A stretch of 33,045 nucleotides of DNA from Minisyncoccota bacterium (lineage in GTDB: Bacteria > Patescibacteriota > Minisyncoccia > Phycocordibacterales > Phycocordibacteraceae): positions 1 to 33,045 of the forward strand of contig JAQUAU010000003.1 in assembly GCA_028687085.1 (NCBI GenBank). The letters are read 5' to 3'. Positions 27,274 through 33,045 of this stretch are shown in pieces (the stretch's first letter is position 1; each line of letters starts with the position of its first letter). Below the pieces are notes generated by a model. The model made no database searches. It saw nothing but the letters and a program-made list of their open reading frames with translations, and had not been told where the DNA came from. A program made the position numbers and the translations under genes.

Positions 27274-27320
27274 GTCGCGAACCTGCTTGCCAAGATGGAA
27301 AAAGAACAAGCGACGTTCTT
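27274..27320. repeat. Inverted repeat next to the trmD 3' end
   Basis: AACGTCGC and GCGACGTT (8 bp, perfect) about 31 nt apart, between the 124-aa gene's start and the trmD stop. It could be the other end of the inserted segment or a weak stem after trmD; there is no U-tract. Confidence 0.5.
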
Positions 27321-27326
27321 TCTATC

Positions 27327-28040
27327 CTACCTCTTTTCTCTCCACTTGTCAATGTTCGCGTGATGGCCGGTTTGGAGGACCTTGGGGACCTTATAGTTCT
27401 TACCCTTGTATGAAATCGTTTCGGGGCGGGTGTAGACCGCAGAGGAGGCGATGCGGCGTTCCTCAACGGAGGCGTCTTTACCCAAGACGCCGGGCAAGCG
27501 GCGCGTGACGGCGTCGACGATGGCGAGCGCCGGCACCTCTCCGCCGGTATAGACCGCCTCGCCTACGGCAAACTCCTTGACCGGCGCGAGCGTCTTCAAG
27601 ATCTTCTTCGCACGTTCGTCGATGCCCTCGTAGCGACCGCAGACGAGCACCACGTCACTATACTTCGCGAGCGCATCCGCGTCTTTGTTCGTGAACTGCT
27701 TTGCTCCCGGTTTAAACCACACAATCACCGCCTTCTTCCCTTTCTTTTCGCCCATGTAGGGTCTCGTAGACCCTACATTAGATGTAGGGTCTACGAGACC
27801 CTTCAATGCTTTCTGAACAGCTTTGATGATGGGGAGGGCTTGCATCACCATCCCCGGGCCGCCGCCGTAGGGGCGCTCATCTACCTTTTTATAACTACCC
27901 TCTTTCCCCGCGACGAAGTCGCGGGGGTTCTGATACTTTATTGAAATCTTCTTGTCCTTACGCGCGCGTCCGATGATTGACGCGCTCAAGTATGCGTCGC
28001 AAGCTTCTTCAAACAATGTGATGAGATGGAATTTGAGCAT
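27327..28040 (-). CDS. trmD: tRNA (guanine-N1)-methyltransferase
   Basis: 237-aa SPOUT methyltransferase making m1G37 in tRNAs. NPRDF, DERPYGGGPGMVMQ, VLVCGRYEGIDERA and YTGGEVPALAIVDAVTRRLP match the family's knot and tRNA-binding segments. The ATG at 28040 gives MLKFHLITLF; a TTG one codon earlier is the alternative. A 45-bp palindrome (27758-27802) is translated as GLVDPTSNVGSTRPYMGE in the variable loop after the GGGPGM motif. A 9-bp hairpin underlies the NPRDFVAG codons. Order rpsP-khpA-X-trmD is the classical operon with rimM missing. Confidence 0.96.
   Translation of the reverse strand: MLKFHLITLFEEACDAYLSASIIGRARKDKKISIKYQNPRDFVAGKEGSYKKVDERPYGGGPGMVMQALPIIKAVQKALKGLVDPTSNVGSTRPYMGEKKGKKAVIVWFKPGAKQFTNKDADALAKYSDVVLVCGRYEGIDERAKKILKTLAPVKEFAVGEAVYTGGEVPALAIVDAVTRRLPGVLGKDASVEERRIASSAVYTRPETISYKGKNYKVPKVLQTGHHANIDKWREKR
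27758..27802. repeat. 45-bp palindrome of palindromes in trmD
   Basis: 21-bp perfect arms (27758-27778 and 27782-27802) with spacer TAG. Each arm contains AGGGTCT-CGT-AGACCCT, a hairpin by itself. No stop in the trmD frame. Confidence 0.9.
27908..27928. repeat. Perfect hairpin under the TrmD NPRDF codons
   Basis: CCCCGCGAC-GAA-GTCGCGGGG. Because NPRDF is a conserved motif, the palindrome must come mostly from codon choice or from the following VAG residues. Confidence 0.6.
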
Positions 28041-28054
28041 CAAGAACCCCGTGG

Positions 28055-28414
28055 TTATCTAGTCGCAGCACAGACTGGCGCTTGGCCGTCATTAGTGACG
28101 GCGAACTCTGCAAAACTTGGTGGTAACGCGCCACAAAGCCGGACATTATATTCGCCAAAAGACTCGGTCTCGCCTGCGGGGGTGAATTTCAAGGTGTCCA
28201 CCTGCCCCTTATTTATGACTGTTACCATCAACGTGTCATCGCCATCAGTGTTAATCGAGTCGAGACGCAGTTGCACGTTTCGGTCTAATGAGAATACGGA
28301 ATCGCCAACATTCAGAGCAACCTGGCCGGGAATGTGTGGAATTATGAAAACATAAACTCCTAATCCAATAAGAATAACGAGGACGAGCCCGATCATCCAT
28401 TTAGTAGTAGTCAT
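28055..28414 (-). CDS. Single-pass membrane protein in the rimM position, 119 aa
   Basis: N-terminal helix (MIGLVLVILIGLGVYVFII) followed by a small beta-rich domain exposed outside the membrane (SLDRNVQLRLDSINTDGDDTLMVTVINKGQVDTLKF) with two cysteines (RLCGALPP and APVCAATR) that could form a disulfide. The start at 28414 was chosen over 28429 because a perfect TATAAT ends 6 nt before it. Not RimM-like: there is no PRC-barrel sequence. No family recognised. It ends 14 bp before trmD. Confidence 0.75.
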   Translation of the reverse strand: MTTTKWMIGLVLVILIGLGVYVFIIPHIPGQVALNVGDSVFSLDRNVQLRLDSINTDGDDTLMVTVINKGQVDTLKFTPAGETESFGEYNVRLCGALPPSFAEFAVTNDGQAPVCAATR

Positions 28415-28420
28415 TGTTTG

Positions 28421-28426
28421 ATTATA
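28421..28426 (-). promoter_or_regulatory. -10 box of the 119-aa membrane protein gene, leaderless
   Basis: Perfect TATAAT on the minus strand, 6 nt before the ATG at 28414; could also drive trmD. Confidence 0.6.
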
Positions 28427-28447
28427 CACCTCGAAAGGTATTTGGGA

Positions 28448-28747
28448 CTAGAGCTCCTCGACAACTTGGTCGACGGTCTTTATTTCGGGGTCGCGCTTGC
28501 CGCCGACCGGCTCGTTGATTTTCAGGTTCACGCGCGCATTCCCTTTCATCCCCACCACGCGCAGGAGGATGCGGAGCGCCTCGGCGGTCTTGCCGCTCTT
28601 GCCGATTATCTTGCCCATATCCTCGGGGTGCACCGTGAGAGTGAGCAGGACGCCCATCTGATCGATGGTGCGCGTGGTCTCGACCGCCTCGGAGTGGTCA
28701 ACAAGCGCCTTCACCGCGTATTCGAGAAATGCTTGGTCAGGTTCCAT
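28448..28747 (-). CDS. khpA: KH-domain RNA-binding protein KhpA
   Basis: 99 aa, one KH domain with the GxxG loop in GKIIGKSGKTAEALR (G49-K-S-G52). In other bacteria KhpA pairs with KhpB/Jag to bind RNA. The position right after rpsP is the conserved one. The ATG at 28747 gives MEPDQAFLEYAVKALVD, the usual start; TACTAT 6 nt upstream may be a leaderless -10. A small GTTTGCA/TGCAAAC hairpin lies between it and rpsP. Confidence 0.93.
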   Translation of the reverse strand: MEPDQAFLEYAVKALVDHSEAVETTRTIDQMGVLLTLTVHPEDMGKIIGKSGKTAEALRILLRVVGMKGNARVNLKINEPVGGKRDPEIKTVDQVVEEL

Positions 28748-28803
28748 TTTTATATAGTAGCAGGAGGCAGGAGCAGTTTGCAGTAAATGCAAACCGGCGG
28801 CGG

Positions 28804-29355
28804 TTACGCTGCCGGAGTTTCCTCGGCTGTCGAAACTTCGGGGGCTGGGGTGACTTTTCCGACGCTTTCGGTCGGAGCCTCGACTTCTGACATCGGGGCT
28901 GGAGCGGGCTCGGCTTCTGCAACTACCTCAGCCTCGGTCGGCATCGGTGCGGCCTCTTCTACAACCACCTCGGGTGCTACTTCTACGGCCGGTGCTTCTT
29001 CAGCTGCCTTTGCCGCCGCCGCTTCAGCCTTGGCTGCCTCAGCCGCTGCCGCTTCTGCGGCAATCGCCGCCTCGTTCTTCTGCGGAGTCTTCTTAGGGAG
29101 CACGTTCACCTTCTTGCCCTCGATGACCTTCTTGTTCACAAGGAGATTATGAATCGAGTCAGTCGGCTGAGCGCCCTTGCTGATCCAATACTTCACCTGC
29201 TCCTCGTCGAGCGTGAGCGCCTTAGAGCGCGGGTTGTAGGTACCGAGGAGTTCGAGAATATTACCCGCCTTGGCGGCGCGCTCCTTCTCGAGGACGACAA
29301 TGCGAAACGCCGGATCATTGGTCCGGCCGATGCGCTGGAAACGAATCATCAACAT
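28804..29355 (-). CDS. rpsP: 30S ribosomal protein S16 with long acidic tail
   Basis: 183 aa. Residues 1-85 are a normal S16 (MLMIRFQRIGRTNDPAFRIV; GTYNPRSKALTLDEEQVKYW; GAQPTDSIHNLL). The last roughly 95 residues are an Ala/Glu/Pro/Val-rich tail, probably disordered, that includes EAPTESVGKV encoded by a palindrome shared with prmC. Start at 29355 fits a -10 box 9 nt upstream. First gene of the rpsP-khpA-X-trmD group. Confidence 0.95.
   Translation of the reverse strand: MLMIRFQRIGRTNDPAFRIVVLEKERAAKAGNILELLGTYNPRSKALTLDEEQVKYWISKGAQPTDSIHNLLVNKKVIEGKKVNVLPKKTPQKNEAAIAAEAAAAEAAKAEAAAAKAAEEAPAVEVAPEVVVEEAAPMPTEAEVVAEAEPAPAPMSEVEAPTESVGKVTPAPEVSTAEETPAA
28858..28876. repeat. CCGACCGAAAGCGTCGG palindrome, copy in rpsP
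   Basis: TCCGAC/GTCGGA stem with loop GCTTTCG. On the minus strand the core equals that at 9017-9039 in prmC and is read in the same frame (APTESVG). Confidence 0.8.
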
Positions 29356-29364
29356 GTAGGCAGA

Positions 29365-29393
29365 ACTGTACCAGATTGACTCAAAAATCGCAA
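29365..29393 (-). promoter_or_regulatory. rpsP promoter
   Basis: Minus strand: TTGCGA (29388-29393), 17-bp spacer, extended -10 TGGTACAGT (TACAGT 29365-29370), 9 nt before the ATG. It interleaves with the RNase R promoter. Confidence 0.5.
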
Positions 29394-29406
29394 ATAACCC
29401 GATAAT
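29376..29406 (+). promoter_or_regulatory. RNase R gene promoter
   Basis: TTGACT (29376-29381), 19-bp spacer, GATAAT (29401-29406). The wide spacer is a weakness. Transcription would begin near 29413, just before the GTG/ATG start. Confidence 0.45.
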
Positions 29407-29423
29407 TTGTTAGAGTGAGAGAA

Positions 29424-31442
29424 ATGGCGGCAGGCGAGCTCTACGAAGGTCCCATCACGATGACCCGCAAAGGTTTCGGATTTTTTGCCGTTCCTACGGC
29501 ATCCTCCGAAGCCTTGGCGAAGGAGGACTTACTCATCCCACCGCAATGGGCCGGTCACGCGCTCTCGGGCGACATCGTGAAGATTGAGGCGGCCGGGCTC
29601 TACCGCGACCCCTCGGGCCGGATGCCCGAACGTGAAGCCGGCAAGGTCGTCGCCATTGTCTCGCGCGCTCGTGAGACCTTTGTCGGCACACTTATCGAAG
29701 AGAACGGCCTCACGATGATGGCCCCGGATTATAAGAAGATGTACGTCCCGCTCGTCATTCTCCCCTCGACTTCGCTCGGGGCAAGCGACCTCGCAAAGTT
29801 GCATGGGCATAAAGTGCTCGTGCGCCTCGGTGAGTGGGCGGCCGACAAGGAGTACCCGCTCGGCACTATCGAGGAGGTTATCGGCAAGGCAGGCGTGCAT
29901 GAGACCGAGATGCGCGCGCTCGCTCTGGGCCAGGGATTCTCAAGCGACTTCCCTCCCGGTGTCGTCGCCGATGCAAGACGTCTTGAGACCGAAGGTCAAG
30001 AAATGATTGCGAAGGAGGTGCGTGAGATGCGCCCCTACTCCGCTTCTGAAGCTACGAAGGGCAGGAGAGACTTCAGACACGTGCCTACCTGTACCATCGA
30101 CCCCTTTGATGCAAAAGATTTTGACGATGCCCTTTCGGTGCAGAAACTTCCTGATGGGAATATCGAGGTTGGGGTACACATCGCCGACGTCTCCTACTTC
30201 GTCTCGCCCGGCACTGAGCTCGATAAAGAGGCGATTGCGCGCGCAACTTCTGTATACCTCGTCGACCGCACTATCCCGATGCTCCCCGAGGTCCTCTCCA
30301 ACGATCTCTGCTCGCTGAAACCGGACGAAGACCGCCTCGCGGTCTCGGCAGTCTTCACACTCGATAGTGAAGCGAACATCGAGGATGTATGGTTCGGCGA
30401 GACCGTCATCCACTCTGACAAGCGCTTTACCTATGAGAACGCACAAGAAGTGCTCGATGCGGGTTCGGGAACAATGCACGAAGAACTCTCGACCCTGCTC
30501 GCGCTCTCCAAGAAGATCCGCGCGCGCCGCGCAGCCAAGGGCGCCATCGAATTCGATACCGCTGAAGTGAAGATCGAGCTCGATGCCGAAGGCAAGCCGA
30601 TTGCCGTCCACCTGAAAGAGCGCAAAGCGACGAATGTTCTCATCGAGGACTTCATGCTTCTCGCCAACGAAGCGGTAGCGAAGCATCTCTCTAAGCTGAC
30701 CAGCAATGGTGGCCCCCACTTTCAGTCGCTCTACCGCGTCCACGACGCTCCCGACACCGACCGTATCGAGAACCTCGCCAACCTGCTCCGCATCATGGGC
30801 TACCACCTGAAGACCAGTGGAGCCGGGACCGTCACGGGTGCAGAATTGAACAAACTTATGGAATCGGTAAAAGGGAAGCCAGAGGAGTATCTCGTGAAGA
30901 TGGCGACCCTGCGCTCGATGAGTAAGGCCGTCTACACGACACGCAACATCGGCCACTTCGGGCTCGCCTTCGATTTCTATACCCATTTCACTTCGCCGAT
31001 ACGCCGCTACCCCGACCTCGTCATCCATCGACTCATCAAGGCGCACGCGGGCGGCGATCCGATCACGCCGAGCGAGATGCAGACGTTCGACAAGCTCGCC
31101 ATCCACTCGTCTGAACGAGAAGTGGCCGCCTCTGACGCCGAGCGCGACTCGATCAAGATGAAACAGGTCGAGTTCCTCGCGCCGCGCATCGGCGAAGAGT
31201 TTGACGCCGTGATTTCCGGCGTCACCGAACGCGGTCTCTATGTGGAGCTGAACGAGACACATGCCGACGGGATGATCAACGTCCGCAACGTCGGTGATGA
31301 TTATTTTGAATACGATGAGAAGCACTATCGCCTCGTCGGCAAGCGCACCCACAAGGCCTATCAGCTCGGCGACCCAATTAAGGTGAAGCTAACGGCAGCT
31401 CGGATTGCCGAAAAAGAATTGGATTTCGTGCCCGTTGTATAA
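29424..31442 (+). CDS. rnr: Ribonuclease R (RNase II/R family exoribonuclease)
   Basis: Processive 3'-5' exoribonuclease of 672 aa (675 from the GTG at 29415, which is equally possible). An N-terminal OB/cold-shock-like region (YEGPITMTRKGFGFFAV) and further OB domain precede the RNB catalytic domain with its metal-binding acidic cluster TIDPFDAKDFDDALS (about residue 224). HIADVSYFV, VDRTIPMLPEVLSNDLCSL and the S1 domain (GEEFDAVISGVTERGLYVEL...DGMINV) follow. The basic C-terminal tail of E. coli RNase R is missing. Two repeated palindromes are translated in its N-terminal part (29502-29527, ASSEALAKED; 29766-29785, PSTSLGA). Its stop is 3 bp from that of the convergent smc gene. Confidence 0.95.
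   Translation: MAAGELYEGPITMTRKGFGFFAVPTASSEALAKEDLLIPPQWAGHALSGDIVKIEAAGLYRDPSGRMPEREAGKVVAIVSRARETFVGTLIEENGLTMMAPDYKKMYVPLVILPSTSLGASDLAKLHGHKVLVRLGEWAADKEYPLGTIEEVIGKAGVHETEMRALALGQGFSSDFPPGVVADARRLETEGQEMIAKEVREMRPYSASEATKGRRDFRHVPTCTIDPFDAKDFDDALSVQKLPDGNIEVGVHIADVSYFVSPGTELDKEAIARATSVYLVDRTIPMLPEVLSNDLCSLKPDEDRLAVSAVFTLDSEANIEDVWFGETVIHSDKRFTYENAQEVLDAGSGTMHEELSTLLALSKKIRARRAAKGAIEFDTAEVKIELDAEGKPIAVHLKERKATNVLIEDFMLLANEAVAKHLSKLTSNGGPHFQSLYRVHDAPDTDRIENLANLLRIMGYHLKTSGAGTVTGAELNKLMESVKGKPEEYLVKMATLRSMSKAVYTTRNIGHFGLAFDFYTHFTSPIRRYPDLVIHRLIKAHAGGDPITPSEMQTFDKLAIHSSEREVAASDAERDSIKMKQVEFLAPRIGEEFDAVISGVTERGLYVELNETHADGMINVRNVGDDYFEYDEKHYRLVGKRTHKAYQLGDPIKVKLTAARIAEKELDFVPVV
29502..29527. 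repeat. 26-bp TCCTCCG...CGAAGGAGGA element, copy in RNase R gene
   Basis: 22 of 26 bases match the copy in smc (31831-31856). TCCTCC/GGAGGA ends pair. Read here as SSEALAKED. Confidence 0.8.
29766..29785. repeat. CCCCTCGACTTCGCTCGGGG element in RNase R gene
   Basis: Imperfect hairpin with CCCC/GGGG ends. The reverse complement resembles CCGAGCGGAGTCGAGG near 66-81 in the FAD oxidase gene, and part of it recurs near 7552-7566. Confidence 0.6.
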
Positions 31443-31445
31443 AAA

Positions 31446-33045
31446 CTACTTCGCCACGGCGACGGCCTCGTCGAACTTTACGGAAAGCAATTTGCTGACG
31501 CCATCGCTACCCATGGTGACGCCATAGAGAATGCTCGTGCGACTCATGGTCTCGCGGTTGTGAGTAATCACGATAAGTTGCGACTTCTTGGCCAAGTTCT
31601 CGATCATGTCGCCGTAGCGGCGGCTGTTCGCTTCGTCGAGCGCCGCGTCGGTCTCGTCGAGAATCAAAAATGGTGGCGGGTTCACCTGACTCATCGCGAA
31701 GATGAGCGCGATCGAAGTGAGCGCCCGCTCCCCGCCCGAGAGTTGCATCAAGGAGCGCACCTTCTTCCGAGGAAGATTTACCGCTATTTCTATTCCTGGC
31801 CTCTCCTTCTCTCGTGGTAAATCTTCCGAGTCCTCCGTAGCTTCAGCGAAGGAGGATTCATCTTCAGGTTCCGGTTCTTCAAGCGTGAGGCGCGCGCCGC
31901 CGCCGCCGAACATAAGCGCGAAGTATTCGCCAAACGAGGCATTCACCTTCGCTAGACCCTCAGAGAAATGTTTCTGCAATTCAGTATCGAGATCGTCGAT
32001 AAGCGCGCGGAGTCCGGCGGCCGACTTAGCCAGATCCTCAAGCTCGGTGGCGAGGAACGTCTCGCGTTCGGCGACCTCCTTGTGCTCCTGCCGTATCTCT
32101 TCGCCGGTGCCGCCTGCCTCTTCGAGGCGAATCTTCGTGCGCTCCAACAAACGCTTGCGATCTTCTTGTATTTTTCGTTCTTCTGCTGGCAACTGAGCAA
32201 GATGTTCATAAGAGACTACCGAGGCTCCGCCGAGCGCCAATGCTTCGGCCTTCTCTCTCTCGAGCGATTCAGAGAGCAGCGTGAGTTCATAGTCGCGCGC
32301 CTCGGCCTTCGCCACCAAGCCTTCCTCATGCGCCTTAGATTGCGCAGAGTCGAGGATGCGGCGGCGGATATCGCGCCCCGTCTCTTCAAGTGCAACCATC
32401 GCTTCGCGGGCGCGGGCGCGGGCGCTCTCGGCCTTTTCGAGGTCGATCGATACCGTCGTATATTTCTCAGTGAGTTCGGCACGCTCATTTTCGAGTCGCG
32501 CAGCGGTATCTTCTTCGTCGGAGAAGACTTCGTCGCGAGATGCGCCATGGCGAGCGAAGAACGATTTGACCGCCATCGCGATCGCCTCAAGCGCAGCACG
32601 CAGCGCTTCAACGCTTCCACTAGCGGCGGCGTTTGACTGCCTCTCGACCTCGTCGCGAAGCGCGGTAAGCGCTTCGCGCGGCACCTTCACATACGGTTCG
32701 TGCGCGACCGCGATGGCGCGGCGCTTCACCTCGGTCAGAGCCCCCTCGATGCGCCCCATCTCGCGCGAGAGTGTCGCGCGCGTCGCCGAGAGCTCTGAGA
32801 CTTCTCGCTCCGCCTTTCGCAAGGCTTCAGTGCGCTCGATCGTCTCATGATCTGCTGATGCAGGATCGGCGACCCGATCGAGCTCGGCACTGGCCACCGC
32901 GAGCCGCTCCTGCGCATCGCGCTTCTCCTTAGCAACCCGCGCTTTCTCTTGGGTGAGATAGAGATCTTCAATCGCGAAGTAGGTCTGCGCGAGGCCGATA
33001 AGATCAGCGCGCAAGCTGTCGGCACGCTCCAGCTTCTTCACCTGA
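31446..33045 (-). CDS. smc: Chromosome segregation protein SMC, C-terminal part (5' partial)
   Basis: At least 533 codons, cut by the window end; the frame stays open through 33044, so the GTG at 33041 is probably not the start. The first 390 or so residues are coiled coil rich in Glu, Lys, Arg and Ala. The C-terminal ATPase head has the ABC signature LSGGERALTSIALIFAM (about 31690-31745) and Walker B with D-loop FLILDETDAALDEANSRRY (about 31610-31670). The hinge and N-terminal head lie outside. The head-proximal region carries an insertion of two repeats (31771-31827 and 31831-31856), giving SSFAEATEDSEDLPREKERP. SMC compacts and segregates the chromosome. Confidence 0.93.
   Translation of the reverse strand, partial: QVKKLERADSLRADLIGLAQTYFAIEDLYLTQEKARVAKEKRDAQERLAVASAELDRVADPASADHETIERTEALRKAEREVSELSATRATLSREMGRIEGALTEVKRRAIAVAHEPYVKVPREALTALRDEVERQSNAAASGSVEALRAALEAIAMAVKSFFARHGASRDEVFSDEEDTAARLENERAELTEKYTTVSIDLEKAESARARAREAMVALEETGRDIRRRILDSAQSKAHEEGLVAKAEARDYELTLLSESLEREKAEALALGGASVVSYEHLAQLPAEERKIQEDRKRLLERTKIRLEEAGGTGEEIRQEHKEVAERETFLATELEDLAKSAAGLRALIDDLDTELQKHFSEGLAKVNASFGEYFALMFGGGGARLTLEEPEPEDESSFAEATEDSEDLPREKERPGIEIAVNLPRKKVRSLMQLSGGERALTSIALIFAMSQVNPPPFLILDETDAALDEANSRRYGDMIENLAKKSQLIVITHNRETMSRTSILYGVTMGSDGVSKLLSVKFDEAVAVAK
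31771..31827. repeat. Long-loop inverted repeat in smc
   Basis: GGAAGATTTACC (31771-31782) and its exact complement (31816-31827) with 33 nt between. In frame; adds LPREKERPGIEIAVNLPR near the ATPase head. The two arms also give the similar peptides NLPRKK and DLPREK. Confidence 0.75.
31831..31856. repeat. 26-bp TCCTCCG...CGAAGGAGGA element, copy in smc
   Basis: Same element as 29502-29527 but read from the opposite strand relative to the gene: here it is translated as SSFAEATED. It starts 3 bp from the inverted repeat above. Confidence 0.8.

Noticed and set aside
26873..27466. A 197-aa version of the island gene starting at a TTG inside trmD
   Set aside because: The first 73 residues are trmD and spacer read in another frame; an AAGGAG site directly precedes the ATG at 27247.
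29940..31352. A 470-codon open frame antisense to the RNase R gene
   Set aside because: Shadow of a strongly coding GC-rich gene; no start context and no recognisable motif.

Overview
The window reads as part of a streamlined bacterial chromosome of the Candidate Phyla Radiation / Patescibacteria, most likely the Parcubacteria branch (a Kaiserbacteria-like lineage is my guess, not demonstrated). The grounds are RpoB, RpoC and PrmC shorter than in Escherichia coli, S16 with a long Ala/Glu/Pro tail, many single-domain membrane proteins, two PaaX-like proteins with a Cas2-like C-terminal domain, and a giant secreted lamin-tail/beta-helix protein. TGA acts as a stop (hisS and the 94-aa membrane protein end on it), so the code is standard and this is not a TGA=Gly lineage.

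Layout. 1-1607: 3' part of a GlcD/D-lactate-dehydrogenase-like FAD oxidase, then a 31-aa membrane peptide. 1726-6563 (-): CAP-domain membrane protein and a 1258-aa secreted adhesin-like protein. 6718-7406: PaaX-like gene 1 bracketed by 38-bp palindromic direct repeats. 7629-7994: RRM protein. 8076-8226 (-): candidate structured ncRNA. 8324-12490 (+): prmC, two membrane proteins, hisS, a DEDD exonuclease and a DsbA-like oxidoreductase. 12491-12599: a large nested inverted repeat. 12602-13447 (-): PD-(D/E)XK nuclease. 13469-15435: accessory island with a small membrane protein, PaaX-like gene 2 with its own bracketing repeats, and a DUF5680 protein. 15436-25475 (-): rpoB-rpoC-dnaG-rpoD. 25476-27326 (-): second accessory island with two unrecognised genes and a cluster of palindromes. 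27327-29355 (-): rpsP-khpA-(membrane protein)-trmD. 29415-31442 (+): RNase R. 31446-33045 (-): C-terminal part of SMC, cut by the window edge.

The most unusual content lies in the two islands. Each sits at the 3' end of a conserved gene (rpoD, trmD), and each contains displaced copies of that gene's C-terminal codons. For rpoD the ten final residues are identical in the intact gene and the displaced copy, while seven consecutive codons differ only synonymously. This is what insertion of a DNA element that rebuilds the target gene's 3' end would leave. The island genes have clear Shine-Dalgarno sites and their own terminators, while many housekeeping genes have a -10 box only 6-11 nt before the ATG, so they are probably leaderless. 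Two PaaX-like genes of equal length are each bracketed by a pair of palindromic repeats, and the core of the pair differs between the two loci. A further core-bearing palindrome lies beside the displaced trmD tail.

A second recurring theme is palindromes embedded in frame inside coding genes (FAD oxidase, CAP protein, prmC, rpoD, dnaG, trmD, rpsP, RNase R, SMC). Several are 'palindromes of palindromes', in which each arm is itself a hairpin.
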